Origin: Ignavibacteriaceae bacterium
Lineage (GTDB): Bacteria; Bacteroidota; Ignavibacteria; Ignavibacteriales; Ignavibacteriaceae
Direction: 5' to 3'
Length of the DNA stretch: 53,584 nucleotides
Assembly (NCBI GenBank): GCA_031292455.1
Contig: JARLHC010000006.1
Coordinates: 1 to 53,584 of the forward strand
The notes beneath the pieces are model-generated. The model worked only from the letters and a program-made list of their open reading frames with translations. It did no database searches and was not told where the DNA came from. Positions 25,629-34,877 of this stretch are shown piece after piece. Each line of letters starts with the position of its first letter. Position 1 is the stretch's first letter. The position numbers were made by a program, and so were the translations under genes.

Positions 25629-26555
25629 ATGCTCAGGAATGAAGATGTAATCCGTATATCTAAAGAGCATAATTTTGATCTGGTTGGTTTTGCAAAAGCG
25701 GAGCTATTGGGGAAGGAGTTTGAGCATTATCTTGCCTGGCTTGAGCATGGTTACCAGGCAGGGATGAAATACATGGAGGAGAACAAGGAAAAGCGAGAGG
25801 ATATAAAAAAGGTACTCGAGGGAGCGAAATCAGTAATATCACTCGGAATAAATTATTACACACAGCAATTCTATTCGGGAGTTAAGACCAACGGTAAAAT
25901 AAGCAAGTATGCCACGGGAAAGGATTACCATCTAGTAATATGGGAGAAACTTTTTCTTTTAATTCAGAAATTAAAGGATATTGATCCATCATTTGAAGCA
26001 ATCTCCTATGTAGATACAGGGCCAATGATGGATAAGGTATGGAGCATGAGATCGGGTATCGGATGGCAAGGGAAGCATTCAAACATTATTAATAAGGAAT
26101 ACGGAAGCTGGTTTTTTATTGCTAATATAATAACCAACAAAGAGTTTGATTATTCGGAACAAATAGAAGATTTCTGTGGAACATGCACTGCGTGCATTGA
26201 TGCTTGTCCCACAAGAGCAATAACAGAGCCCTATGTAGTAGATTCAAACAAATGCATTTCATATCATACAATTGAAAATAAAGGAGAAATACCGAAGGAA
26301 TTAGCGGGTAAATTTGATAACTGGATATTCGGATGTGATATATGCCAGGATGTATGCCCATGGAATATTAAGTTTTCACAGACGACCTTATTGGCAGAGT
26401 TTAACGATCGAAATAATAATAAAGAACTGGAATTGGATAGGGTTATGCAATTAACGGAGGAGGAATTCAAATCCTTATACTCAAAATCTCCTATAAAAAG
26501 AGTTAAATTAAAGGGACTTAAGAGAAACGCTAAATTTCTAAATGAATCCATTTAA
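25629..26555 (+). CDS. queG: Epoxyqueuosine reductase QueG
   Basis: Cobalamin-dependent iron-sulfur enzyme of 308 residues that reduces epoxyqueuosine to queuosine in the tRNA wobble position. The N-terminal B12-binding domain includes SVISLGINYY, YVDTGPMMDKVW and GIGWQGKHSNII. The two-cluster ferredoxin module has CGTCTACIDACP and CDICQDVCPWN. The C-terminal HEAT-like region is short here, as in the shorter QueG proteins (about 300-380 residues in the family). Because it needs cobalamin it ties tRNA modification to the riboswitch-linked B12 uptake unit about 12 kb upstream. The ribosome binding site is weak (GGAAA). Confidence 0.95.
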   Translation: MLRNEDVIRISKEHNFDLVGFAKAELLGKEFEHYLAWLEHGYQAGMKYMEENKEKREDIKKVLEGAKSVISLGINYYTQQFYSGVKTNGKISKYATGKDYHLVIWEKLFLLIQKLKDIDPSFEAISYVDTGPMMDKVWSMRSGIGWQGKHSNIINKEYGSWFFIANIITNKEFDYSEQIEDFCGTCTACIDACPTRAITEPYVVDSNKCISYHTIENKGEIPKELAGKFDNWIFGCDICQDVCPWNIKFSQTTLLAEFNDRNNNKELELDRVMQLTEEEFKSLYSKSPIKRVKLKGLKRNAKFLNESI

Positions 26556-26627
26556 TAAAACCCGAATCAAATAGTTATAATAATTATTTAATTTAGGGGA
26601 ATTGATTTTAATACTATGGAGAATTTA

Positions 26628-27587
26628 ATGTCTGATACAAAGAATAAATCGACACATCATCGTGTTGCGATAATTGGGTCAGGACCAGCAGGATTTACCG
26701 CTGCTTTATATACAGCAAGGGCCAATCTTAAACCGGTGATATTTGAAGGGATGCAACCCGGAGGGCAGTTGACTATTACCACGGAAATAGAGAATTATCC
26801 AGGATTTGAGCATGGTATTCAAGGTCCACAATTAATGGATATAATGCGATTACAGGCACAAAGGTTTGGGGCTCAATCATATTATAAAGAAATAACAGGA
26901 GTTGATTTTTCAAAACGGCCTTTTACAATAAAGACTTATGACTCAATCCATACGGCAGATGCAGTTATTATATCTACCGGAGCATCGGCAAAACTTTTAG
27001 GGATTGAGAGTGAAAAGAAGTATATGGGATTTGGTGTTTCTGCATGTGCAACCTGTGACGGATTTTTCTTTAAAGGACTTAAGATAATAGTTGTAGGGGG
27101 CGGGGACACAGCTATGGAGGAAGCAACTTACCTAACAAAGTTTGCCTCTGAGGTAACGTTAGTTCACAGGAGAAGTGAATTCAGGGCATCAAAGATAATG
27201 ACAGACCGTGCGCATAAAAATTCGAAGATAAAGTTCCTTACCAACAAAGTAGTAAAAGAAGTAGTGGGAAAAGAGGAGAATGGCAGAAAAACCATGACCG
27301 GGGTTATATTAGAGGATACAATGGATCTTTCAACGATGCAATATGATGTTGATGGATTATTCATAGCAATTGGTCATAAACCTAATACAGAACTTTTCAA
27401 AGGAATTCTTGATATGGATGATACAGGATATCTTAAAGTAAAACCCGGTTCAACTTATACAAACATTGCAGGAGTATTTGCTGCAGGAGATGTAGCAGAC
27501 AAGGTTTACAGGCAGGCAGTGACAGCGGCGGGGACAGGATGCATGGCAGCTATTGATACAGAACGATGGCTTGCGGCAAATGAATAA
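26628..27587 (+). CDS. trxB: Thioredoxin-disulfide reductase
   Basis: FAD/NADPH enzyme of 319 residues that reduces thioredoxin. The FAD motif is IGSGPAGFTAALYTARA, the redox-active disulfide is CATCDGF, the NADPH-binding motif is VVGGGDTAMEEA, and the C-terminal FAD motif is GVFAAGDVAD. All are intact and in family order. I chose the ATG at 26628 rather than the in-frame ATG at 26616, since GGAG (26618-26621) lies between them at the right spacing. It is followed by a bidirectional terminator. The redox partner thioredoxin is not in the window. Confidence 0.96.
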   Translation: MSDTKNKSTHHRVAIIGSGPAGFTAALYTARANLKPVIFEGMQPGGQLTITTEIENYPGFEHGIQGPQLMDIMRLQAQRFGAQSYYKEITGVDFSKRPFTIKTYDSIHTADAVIISTGASAKLLGIESEKKYMGFGVSACATCDGFFFKGLKIIVVGGGDTAMEEATYLTKFASEVTLVHRRSEFRASKIMTDRAHKNSKIKFLTNKVVKEVVGKEENGRKTMTGVILEDTMDLSTMQYDVDGLFIAIGHKPNTELFKGILDMDDTGYLKVKPGSTYTNIAGVFAAGDVADKVYRQAVTAAGTGCMAAIDTERWLAANE

Positions 27588-27597
27588 ATATATCATT

Positions 27598-27627
27598 AAA
27601 AAGGCGGTTAATTAAGCCGCTTTTTTA
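27598..27627 (+). terminator. Bidirectional terminator between trxB and the DUF6249 gene
   Basis: AAGGCGGTTA pairs with TAAGCCGCTT (with G-T pairs), with an A run on the left and six T on the right. It can stop transcripts from both convergent genes. Confidence 0.85.
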
Positions 27628-27641
27628 ATAATCAAACCATA

Positions 27642-27998
27642 TCAGGAAACATTCTCTTTTTTCAACATTGATCTGCCGAATATATTGGCTAAAACAAAGC
27701 CCAAGCCTGTAGATACGAACAGAAGGAACGGCACCCAGAATTGCTGGTTGGTATTCTCCTGGAGCATCAGACCAACACCCAAACCGATACCGAAGAAGAG
27801 GCAGATAATCCCAATTTTCATCAGTATAAAGGGATCTTTTTTCTTATCATAAAATGTTTTTATTTCCTCCGATGATAATCCTTTTTCAATCAGCATTTGT
27901 TTTTCTTTTGATCTGAAATAAAAAAATGTTACCATAACTAAACCAGTAACGATAAAGAATATTATGGGTATAAAAACCGCAACAACTTCTTCGTTCAT
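27642..27998 (-). CDS. DUF6249-like small membrane protein
   Basis: Membrane protein of 118 residues with three hydrophobic segments (about 6-28, 57-76 and 88-108). The loop between the first two holds FRSKEKQMLIEKGLSSEEI followed by a basic stretch, the pattern I associate with DUF6249 proteins common in the Bacteroidota and Ignavibacteria. The function of the family is not known. The gene stands alone, convergent with trxB and divergent from the ECF sigma factor. Its start ATG at 27998 has AGGAGTT upstream on the minus strand. Confidence 0.82.
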   Translation of the reverse strand: MNEEVVAVFIPIIFFIVTGLVMVTFFYFRSKEKQMLIEKGLSSEEIKTFYDKKKDPFILMKIGIICLFFGIGLGVGLMLQENTNQQFWVPFLLFVSTGLGFVLANIFGRSMLKKENVS

Positions 27999-28135
27999 GA
28001 TATAACTCCTTTATTTAATACTTTCGACTAATATTTCAGCCGGCCGGTTACAACTTTGATGTTCTTATAGCTTAAGACAAAATTATATCTTCAAAGGTTA
28101 CAGACTTTAGCAATAAAAGTTATTTAAATTAAGAA

Positions 28136-28164
28136 GTAACCTTTTTAAGCTTATTAGAGTCTTA
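28136..28164 (+). promoter_or_regulatory. Possible ECF-type promoter ahead of the sigma factor gene
   Basis: GTAACC (28136-28141) and GTCTTA (28159-28164), spaced by 17 bases, resemble the AAC-containing -35 element of ECF promoters with a short downstream element. Autoregulation of ECF genes is common. The match is short and the start would fall almost on the first codon, so this is tentative. Confidence 0.25.
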
Positions 28165-28171
28165 GTAATTA

Positions 28172-28738
28172 ATGAAAGACTTGTCTGATTTAGAAATCAT
28201 AGAATCCGTAAGGAATGGCAATCATTCTGATTATTCTTTATTAATCGACAGGTACAGAAACAAGGCTTTTTCAATGCTAAGCAGGATGCTTAAGAATGAG
28301 ATGGATGCAGAAGAAGTCCTTCAGGATTCCTTTTTAAGAGGATTCCATGGATTAAAGAATTTCAAGAATGAGGCAAAATTTTCAACCTGGTTTTACAGGA
28401 TAGCATATAACACTGCATTAACGAGGTTATCTGCTAAAAAGAGAAAGATAGAAAGTGAGATGTCATCTATTGAGGATCAACCGGAATTACGAAGTGATTA
28501 TGATTCCGAAATTTCGGACAAAGCAGATCTCAGTAAATTTATAAATATGACTATTGCGCAGCTACCGCCAAAATATTCAGCTGTAATAAACATGTATTAT
28601 ATGGATGGAATGAATTGTGAGGAAATAGGTGAGGTGATGAATTTAACAGTCACAAATGTAAAAGTAATTTTACACAGATCGAGAAACGCATTAAAAGATC
28701 TGTTAATCTCCAGGAACTATATAAAGGAGATTTTATGA
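28172..28738 (+). CDS. ECF-subfamily RNA polymerase sigma factor
   Basis: Alternative sigma factor of 188 residues. Region 2 is visible as LLIDRYRNKAFSMLSRML and DAEEVLQDSFLRGFHGL followed by FSTWFYRIAYNTALTRL. Region 4 shows LPPKYSAVINMYYMDGMN and the helix-turn-helix EEIGEVMNLTVTNVKVILHR (20 residues). Regions 1.1, 3 and any C-terminal extension are absent, as expected of ECF proteins. The stop codon overlaps the start of the next gene (ATGA), and that gene looks like the cognate anti-sigma factor. There is no ribosome binding site before the ATG, which suggests a leaderless or very short leader transcript. The signal sensed is unknown. Confidence 0.94.
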   Translation: MKDLSDLEIIESVRNGNHSDYSLLIDRYRNKAFSMLSRMLKNEMDAEEVLQDSFLRGFHGLKNFKNEAKFSTWFYRIAYNTALTRLSAKKRKIESEMSSIEDQPELRSDYDSEISDKADLSKFINMTIAQLPPKYSAVINMYYMDGMNCEEIGEVMNLTVTNVKVILHRSRNALKDLLISRNYIKEIL

Positions 28739-29247
28739 AAGAATTAAGTGATGATATATTAAATAAATATATAGACGGCGAACTAAGCAGGGATGAAGTA
28801 AAAGAAGCAGAGGGAATAATAATGAATTCCAAAGAAGTAATAATAAGACTGAATGCACTGCGTGAGGCAGACCGTTCATTAAGAAACCTCTCAATAATTG
28901 AGACAAGGTCGAATTTTACTTCTATTATTATGAAGAGGATAGAGCATAGCATAAGATCAAGGAAAGAACAGAAAAAATTCATAATTACTGTTGTTTCGGT
29001 ATTTATAATATTGTGTATAGGCATAGTAGGGATAGCGGGCTTTACGATGATGAAGAATTTTAATCCCGGTACATCGACTGTGGTAAAGGATTCAATTAAA
29101 TATATGGTATCTGCCTCAGAATTAATTTCAAATATTATTAATAGCATGAACATATCGATAGTGGGGGCTATTTTCTCATTAGGCGTGATTATAAGTGCGT
29201 GGTTCTTTTTTGATTATAGTAAGGAACTGAGAAAAGCAGAGAAGTAA
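28735..29247 (+). CDS. Putative membrane anti-sigma factor
   Basis: 170-residue protein translationally coupled to the ECF sigma factor by an ATGA overlap. The N-terminal 45 residues have the anti-sigma shape: LSDDILNKYIDGELSRDE followed by an amphipathic helix. Zinc-binding HxxxCxxC residues of ZAS-type anti-sigmas are missing, so it would be a zinc-independent relative. Two hydrophobic segments (about 80-105 and 135-160) place the middle and C-terminus in or across the membrane. It would keep the sigma factor inactive until an envelope signal arrives. The assignment rests on operon position and domain shape. A terminator follows at 29293. Confidence 0.78.
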   Translation: MKELSDDILNKYIDGELSRDEVKEAEGIIMNSKEVIIRLNALREADRSLRNLSIIETRSNFTSIIMKRIEHSIRSRKEQKKFIITVVSVFIILCIGIVGIAGFTMMKNFNPGTSTVVKDSIKYMVSASELISNIINSMNISIVGAIFSLGVIISAWFFFDYSKELRKAEK

Positions 29248-29292
29248 TTTATATACTAAAAAATTGATCTGAATTCTATAAACTTGATATGT

Positions 29293-29323
29293 AATCGGTT
29301 ATCTTTGTGATAACCGATTTTTG
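29293..29323 (+). terminator. Terminator after the sigma/anti-sigma pair
   Basis: AATCGGTTATC and GATAACCGATT pair perfectly around TTTGT and are followed by TTTTG. Confidence 0.88.
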
Positions 29324-29345
29324 TATTATTTAGTTAGAATCAGAG

Positions 29346-32174
29346 ATGCCCAAATTCCTATTTTTATTAATAATTATATTTCTATTTAGCTCAATTATTG
29401 CATTCCCCAAAAATGCAAACAAGGGATTAAGCAGAATTCAGTCAGATTATAAAGCGGGGAAGATATCCTTTGAATATAAATTACTTCAAAGTTTCTATTA
29501 CAGCTTTGACAAAAGTAAATTAGCTTATAATTATACAGATAACGATGTGACTCCCATTAAGTGCGGGACAGAATTGGTAGCAGAATACAACAATCATAAG
29601 AATGAACTGACACAAAGATCTGTTGAAGAGATCAACAAATATTTAAACAGCCCATTTGAGAAGACTGTGACATCCTCAGTTTATATTTCACCTTCCGGAA
29701 AGTTTGAAATAACATATGATACTTCAGGTAACAATGCGGTTCCAATTGCTGACACTAATGGAAACGGAATACCTGATTATGTAGAATGGATTGGGAGTTA
29801 CTTTGATTATGCCTGGCATGCAGAAATAGATTCATTAGGTTATCTGGCACCGCCGATTGGGACAGGGCATTTCGAGGTTGGATTTGAGAATATGAACTCT
29901 TATGGATATACAGAGTCTACAGGCGGTCAACTTACGCGAATAGTTATACACAGTAATTTTTTAAATTTCCCTCCTAATACTGACCCAGATGGAAATCAGA
30001 AAGGAGCGGCAAAAGTAACGGCGGCACATGAATTCAAACATGCAACTCAGATGATGTATGATAACTGGGTTGAGCCGGTATGGTTCCTGGAAATGGATGC
30101 AACATGGATGGAAGACATAGTTTACAACCAAGTAAATGATTATTACAATTATCTTCCGGTATCGCAGATAGTGGAGCCAGGAAGATCATTTGACAAAGGG
30201 GAAGGATATGAAGACTGTATATGGATGCATTATCTTTCTCAAAAGTTTGGGATACAGATAAACAAGCAAATCTGGGAGAGGAGGAAAGTAACATCGGGTG
30301 AACTTATCTATGATAGTTTCGATAATATACTTGGATTATATTCGTTTTCCTTTATTCAGGGATACAAGGAATATTTTGCATGGAACTATGGATGCGGATC
30401 AAATAATTCATCACTCATAAGATCATACAAGGAAGCGAGCAGTTATCCTACGCCAACAGTATGCGGGACGAATTCAATTCCTGATAGTTTATCAGGATGC
30501 GGGAATTCGGAATTATCTGCCAACTATTTTTATTATTCAAGCATCAACTCTGACAACTTTGTTAATTTTAGCTATTATATTTCTCCGAAGGCAGACCAAT
30601 TGCTTGAGCTGATCATATTGTATAAAAATGGTACTGAAGAAATTAAGGAGACTAGTGCAGATTCAAGCAATATGCTGAGTTATGTTTTACCTGAAAAGTT
30701 AAGCGATATCAGTTCGATTATTGCGATCCCGATAGTTACAACAATAAAATCCGGGAATTATTACATCAGTATAAAAGCTGTATTATTTGGGACAGCCAAA
30801 TTCGCAATTATACCATTAAAGGATATCGAAACACCTATCTCCAGAAATATTAAAATAAATATAATTAGCGAGAATGATATAGTAATTACAGACTCGCTAA
30901 AATTGTTCTATAGAGGAGGTAACAATTCATATACATTAGTAAAAATGATACCTACCGGGATTCCGAATGAATTCAGTGGTACCATTCCGGAGTTTGCTTT
31001 AGGAACTAATGTTTATTATTATGTGAGCATATACGATATGTTCGGGAAGTATACATATTTGCCGGAAACTGCCCCAGATGTACCATTCACATATTATGTC
31101 GGTACAGATATTACTCCTCCGATTATTACACACATTCCTATAGTGCAGAAAACTAAATACGATTTCCCCTTTAGATTGTTTGCAGGAGTAACAGATAATA
31201 TGGGTATCGATTCTGTTTTTTTAGAATACAATTTTAACGGCGGCAGTTATATTAAGAAGACATTAATAAATGACCGTGACAGTATTTATTATACAGACAT
31301 TGCTCCTGATTCCTCAACCATCAATTCCATCACAGATATGTCATACAGAATTACGGCAATTGACAATTCAGAAAGACTGAACAGGCAGACATATCCGGAG
31401 ACGGGTTATCAGCAGGTAAAGGTGTTCCCCGGGTATAAATTTATTTCTTCAAGGACTAAAGCAATTACGGATAATAATCCAACCGGGATAAGTGATACAA
31501 TTAGAATTACAAATGATTTTATAATAAGCGATATTAAAATATTTATACATGCTACACACAGCCGATTCAGTGATTTATCGGCAAGTATCACTCCCCCATT
31601 CTCTTTTGCAAGCGAGTTGTTTCAGAATCCAGGGTTAAGGACCCAGTATGAAAATGGGAAAGATCCAAATATTATTTTAGAGCAGGATGCATATTTGACG
31701 ATGAAGAATTTTGAATACATCGATAGCAATGAAGTAAGCGGTGAGTACAGACCTGATACCGTTAACCTGAACAATTTTTCAAATAATCATACAAAGGGCA
31801 ATTGGGTTTTGAACATAGTGGATAACAGATCAGAGGCAACAGGTTCTCTTCTTGACTGGGGGATGATAATAACTCCTGTGGAGGGATCGGACAAAAGCCT
31901 ACCTGAGCAATTTGATCTTGCACAAAATTTTCCAAACCCATTTAATTCATCAACGAGGATAAGATATTCAGTTCTATACGGTACTAATGTAGAGATAAAA
32001 GTATATGATATTCTAGGGAGAGAAAGAGGAGTACTAATTAATGAATACAAACCAGCGGGAAATTACGAAGTGGAATTTTCAACTTCAGGGAAAGGCTTTC
32101 CCAGCGGGATATATTTTTATAAATTGACGGCAGGAAATTTTTCTTCTGTTAAGAAGTTAATATTATTAAAGTAA
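29346..32174 (+). CDS. Exported metalloprotease (MXAN_6640-like) with P domain and T9SS sorting domain
   Basis: Large protein of 942 residues, predicted secreted. A signal peptide covers about 1-20. Around residue 136 comes a calcium-type DTNGNGIPDYVEW, then the zinc motif HEFKH (228-232) with nearby glutamates at 249 and 256 that could be the third ligand, as in gluzincins. This order matches the MXAN_6640-type putative metalloproteases. Middle regions are beta-rich repeats. About 690-830 resembles a proprotein-convertase P domain (FISDIKIFIHATHSRFSDL, then WVLNIVDN and LLDWGM). The C-terminal 90 residues are a type IX secretion sorting domain with FDLAQNFPNPFNSST, VYDILGRE, and GIYFYKL. Its target after export is the surface or medium. 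The gene lies 13 bases ahead of era. Confidence 0.9.
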   Translation: MPKFLFLLIIIFLFSSIIAFPKNANKGLSRIQSDYKAGKISFEYKLLQSFYYSFDKSKLAYNYTDNDVTPIKCGTELVAEYNNHKNELTQRSVEEINKYLNSPFEKTVTSSVYISPSGKFEITYDTSGNNAVPIADTNGNGIPDYVEWIGSYFDYAWHAEIDSLGYLAPPIGTGHFEVGFENMNSYGYTESTGGQLTRIVIHSNFLNFPPNTDPDGNQKGAAKVTAAHEFKHATQMMYDNWVEPVWFLEMDATWMEDIVYNQVNDYYNYLPVSQIVEPGRSFDKGEGYEDCIWMHYLSQKFGIQINKQIWERRKVTSGELIYDSFDNILGLYSFSFIQGYKEYFAWNYGCGSNNSSLIRSYKEASSYPTPTVCGTNSIPDSLSGCGNSELSANYFYYSSINSDNFVNFSYYISPKADQLLELIILYKNGTEEIKETSADSSNMLSYVLPEKLSDISSIIAIPIVTTIKSGNYYISIKAVLFGTAKFAIIPLKDIETPISRNIKINIISENDIVITDSLKLFYRGGNNSYTLVKMIPTGIPNEFSGTIPEFALGTNVYYYVSIYDMFGKYTYLPETAPDVPFTYYVGTDITPPIITHIPIVQKTKYDFPFRLFAGVTDNMGIDSVFLEYNFNGGSYIKKTLINDRDSIYYTDIAPDSSTINSITDMSYRITAIDNSERLNRQTYPETGYQQVKVFPGYKFISSRTKAITDNNPTGISDTIRITNDFIISDIKIFIHATHSRFSDLSASITPPFSFASELFQNPGLRTQYENGKDPNIILEQDAYLTMKNFEYIDSNEVSGEYRPDTVNLNNFSNNHTKGNWVLNIVDNRSEATGSLLDWGMIITPVEGSDKSLPEQFDLAQNFPNPFNSSTRIRYSVLYGTNVEIKVYDILGRERGVLINEYKPAGNYEVEFSTSGKGFPSGIYFYKLTAGNFSSVKKLILLK

Positions 32175-32187
32175 TATAAAGGAATAA

Positions 32188-33090
32188 ATGAAAGCAGGAT
32201 ATGCAACTATATTAGGTTTGCCTAACGCAGGGAAATCGACACTACTTAATGCAATATTAGGGCAAAAAATCTCCATAACCACTAAAAAGCCACAGACTAC
32301 ACGAAAGAGAATACTGGGCATACATTCGGGAGAGGACTTCCAGATAGTATTTTTAGATACCCCAGGAATACTGAAGCCGATTTATATGTTACAGGAAAGG
32401 ATGATGGAATATGTGAATATATCTGTAAGAGATGCAGATATAATTCTATTATTGATTGACATGGAAAATGATCCTAAGGGGGAAAGATTCTTTAACCATG
32501 AATTTGTAAAGGAACTAATGGAGAGAAACAATGCACAGAAACTTCTGATACTGAACAAGATAGATAAATCTGATGAAGTTGTAATGAAGGATATTACTGC
32601 TTTTTATGAGAAAGATAAAAGGATATCCAAGATTATTCCGATATCGGCTTTATTGAGTGCTAATGTGAATGAAGTGGTTAATTCTATCAAGGAACTGTTG
32701 CCAGAGAATCCGAAATTTTATCCAGAAGATGTTGTATCGGATGCGACTGAAAGATTTTTTGTATCAGAGATAATAAGAGAAAAGATATTTGAACTTTATA
32801 AAGAAGAGATACCCTATAGTGCAGAGGTGCTTATAGCAGATTTTAAGGAACAGGAAAGCAGAAAGGATGTAATAAGCGCGGAAATAGTTGTCGAGAGGGA
32901 GAGTCAGAAAGGGATAATTATTGGGAAGAAGGGGTTAGCCATAAAGAAACTGGGAGAAAGATCCAGAACGGACATTGAGAAATTCCTTGACCGTCCGGTA
33001 TTTCTTGAACTGAGGGTAAAGGTACGGGACAAATGGAGATCAGATGAAAATATGCTAAAATCGTTTGGATACACGAGAGAGAAAGAATAG
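32188..33090 (+). CDS. era: GTPase Era
   Basis: Essential GTPase of 300 residues that binds the 3' end of 16S rRNA and acts in small-subunit assembly. The P-loop is GLPNAGKSTLLNA, with G3 LDTPGI and G4 NKID; the C-terminal KH domain shows ERESQKGIIIGKKGLAIKKLG and the end REKVRDKWR-like segment LRVKVRDKWR. Length and order are those of Era. AAGGAA precedes the ATG. It follows a large secreted protein gene by 13 bases without a terminator, which is an unusual partner. The 119-base gap to the next gene has two copies of ATGCGCTCG but no clear promoter. Confidence 0.97.
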   Translation: MKAGYATILGLPNAGKSTLLNAILGQKISITTKKPQTTRKRILGIHSGEDFQIVFLDTPGILKPIYMLQERMMEYVNISVRDADIILLLIDMENDPKGERFFNHEFVKELMERNNAQKLLILNKIDKSDEVVMKDITAFYEKDKRISKIIPISALLSANVNEVVNSIKELLPENPKFYPEDVVSDATERFFVSEIIREKIFELYKEEIPYSAEVLIADFKEQESRKDVISAEIVVERESQKGIIIGKKGLAIKKLGERSRTDIEKFLDRPVFLELRVKVRDKWRSDENMLKSFGYTREKE

Positions 33091-33209
33091 TAACCTATAT
33101 TCTGTACATTCTCAATTAGAGTGAGACTTCTGTGAGGATATGCGCTCGAAATGCGCTCGGATCAGTATAGAAACCATAATAAGTCCGAAAAATAATCAGC
33201 ATATAATTA

Positions 33210-34103
33210 ATGATAAAAAAATATACAGGAGAATCGGCGCTTTTATTTACAACGGTAATCTGGGGGGGAACATTTGCAATAATCAAGACAGCGTTAGGTT
33301 CAATTTCTCCAATGATGTTCATTTCACTTAGATTTTCTGTGGCAGCAATATTATTGCTTCCTTTTGTATTCAGAAAAATGAAAAAGCTTGATTTGCGATC
33401 GGTCAAGGAGGGAATAATATTAGGGTTATTATATTTTGGCGGGTTTGCCTCACAGACCATTGGGCTTAATTATACAACAGCGACCAAATCAGCATTTATA
33501 ACGGGGACATTTGTAATATTCACACCTATATTCCAGATAATTATTGAAAAAAGACCACCCAGCAAGGGGAATATCCTTGGAATAATATTAGTTGCCGGCG
33601 GGTTAATATTTTTATCGAGCAAAGGGACTAATTTAGCAGCAATAATCCATGAATTGGGAACCAACTTTAATGTGGGGGATTATTTAACACTAATTTGTGC
33701 TGTATTTTATTCGCTTTACATTGTATATCTTGATATTGTTTCAAAGAAGATCGATTATATGCCTCTTACATTCATGCAGATAGCAGTGACAGCTGCTGGA
33801 GGGATAACCGGAGCAATAATATTTCAAGCTACCGGATTAGAAATCAGCAGATTCATTTTGAATAAGGATGTTATTTTTGCAGTAATATATACATCAATAC
33901 TTGCCACAATTTTAACGACAACGATGCAGACAAAATTCCAGAAATATACAACTCCTGCCAAGGCAGGCATAATATTCTCATTTGAGCCAATTTTCGCTTC
34001 CATTGTAGCATTTTTCCTCTTAAGTGAAAAAATCTCAAATTTTGGATTATTTGGTTGTATATTTATTTTCTTCGGATTAATGATTTCTGAAGTAATGGAT
34101 TAA
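33210..34103 (+). CDS. DMT-superfamily transporter (EamA type)
   Basis: Inner-membrane protein of 297 residues with about ten hydrophobic segments in two repeats. The first repeat starts TTVIWGGTFAIIKTALGSISPM followed by a membrane helix, and the second shows an equivalent fold around residues 150-290, with the typical TPAKAGIIFSFEPIFASIVA near its end. EamA transporters export metabolites or amino acids; the substrate cannot be told here. The ATG at 33210 has no convincing ribosome binding site. The gene is followed after four bases by acyP, so it may be part of the same transcript as the acyP-ispF-dedA-lnt cluster. Confidence 0.92.
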   Translation: MIKKYTGESALLFTTVIWGGTFAIIKTALGSISPMMFISLRFSVAAILLLPFVFRKMKKLDLRSVKEGIILGLLYFGGFASQTIGLNYTTATKSAFITGTFVIFTPIFQIIIEKRPPSKGNILGIILVAGGLIFLSSKGTNLAAIIHELGTNFNVGDYLTLICAVFYSLYIVYLDIVSKKIDYMPLTFMQIAVTAAGGITGAIIFQATGLEISRFILNKDVIFAVIYTSILATILTTTMQTKFQKYTTPAKAGIIFSFEPIFASIVAFFLLSEKISNFGLFGCIFIFFGLMISEVMD

Positions 34104-34107
34104 TATA

Positions 34108-34392
34108 ATGGAAAAGGAAAAAGTAAGAGCCGAGATAACAGTAAACGGGTTAGTACAAGGGGTTGGGTTCAGATATTATATCCTAAGGCAGGCGCAAAGT
34201 TTAGGGGTAAATGGAATTGTTAAAAATCTTTATACAGGTGAAGTTTACACTATAGCAGAAGGTAAAAGGGGTATGATAGAAGAACTTATTAAATTGATTA
34301 AATCAGGACCTTTGCACGCATATGTGAAGAACTGTCGTGTAGAGTGGTCCGATTCCAAAGATGAATTCAAAACATTTGAGATAACATTTTGA
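34108..34392 (+). CDS. acyP: Acylphosphatase
   Basis: Small enzyme of 94 residues that hydrolyses acyl phosphates such as acetyl phosphate or carbamoyl phosphate. The catalytic pair is present: the arginine in [10 protein letters not shown] and the asparagine in [11 protein letters not shown]. Length matches the family. It starts four bases after the DMT transporter gene, and its TGA stop overlaps the TTG start of ispF (TTGA), so the genes are translationally linked. Confidence 0.95.
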   Translation: MEKEKVRAEITVNGLVQGVGFRYYILRQAQSLGVNGIVKNLYTGEVYTIAEGKRGMIEELIKLIKSGPLHAYVKNCRVEWSDSKDEFKTFEITF

Positions 34393-34877
34393 AAGAATCA
34401 TTCAGAACAGGATTTGGTTTTGACGTACATGCCTTTGCCAAAGACCGTAAGTTAATAATAGGCGGCGTAGAGATACCCAATGATAAAGGATTATCCGGGC
34501 ATTCAGATGCGGATGTATTATTACATGCGATATGCGATGCAATGCTGGGTGCTTTATCTTTGGGAGACATCGGAACACATTTCCCAGATACTGAGCTTAG
34601 ATTTAAAGATGCAGACAGCGGAGAGCTTCTGAGTACTGTCTATAAGATGATATTGGAAAAGGGATATGCGCTGGGTAACCTGGATGCAATGTTAGCTATG
34701 GAAAAACCAAAAATCGCAAGCTATATTACAGCAATGAAGAAAAAGATATCAAGCATACTTGACTGTAGCGAAGATCAAGTTTCTATAAAAGCATCCACGA
34801 CAGAAAAGCTAGGATTTATAGGACGAGAAGAAGGGGTAACCGCATTTGCATCAGTACTTCTAAAGAGTATAAAATGA
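34389..34877 (+). CDS. ispF: 2-C-methyl-D-erythritol 2,4-cyclodiphosphate synthase
   Basis: Enzyme of the MEP isoprenoid pathway, 162 residues. The metal and substrate motifs are present: GFGFDVHAF near the N-terminus with the zinc-ligand Asp and His, [20 protein letters not shown], and [15 protein letters not shown] near the C-terminus. The start is a TTG at 34389 that overlaps the acyP stop; no ATG lies close by in frame. Its stop overlaps the start of the DedA gene by four bases (ATGA). Products of this pathway feed the squalene genes hpnC-hpnD-hpnE about 3-6 kb further on the opposite strand. Confidence 0.96.
   Translation: MKESFRTGFGFDVHAFAKDRKLIIGGVEIPNDKGLSGHSDADVLLHAICDAMLGALSLGDIGTHFPDTELRFKDADSGELLSTVYKMILEKGYALGNLDAMLAMEKPKIASYITAMKKKISSILDCSEDQVSIKASTTEKLGFIGREEGVTAFASVLLKSIK

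Noticed and set aside
28650-29153. Minus-strand 167-codon frame over the anti-sigma gene
   Set aside because: Antisense to two coupled genes with recognisable motifs; no ribosome binding site, and the composition looks like a mirror of the hydrophobic helices.
33140-33159. Two copies of ATGCGCTCG before the DMT transporter gene
   Set aside because: Two short copies separated by two bases are too few for a repeat array and no hairpin or promoter is associated.
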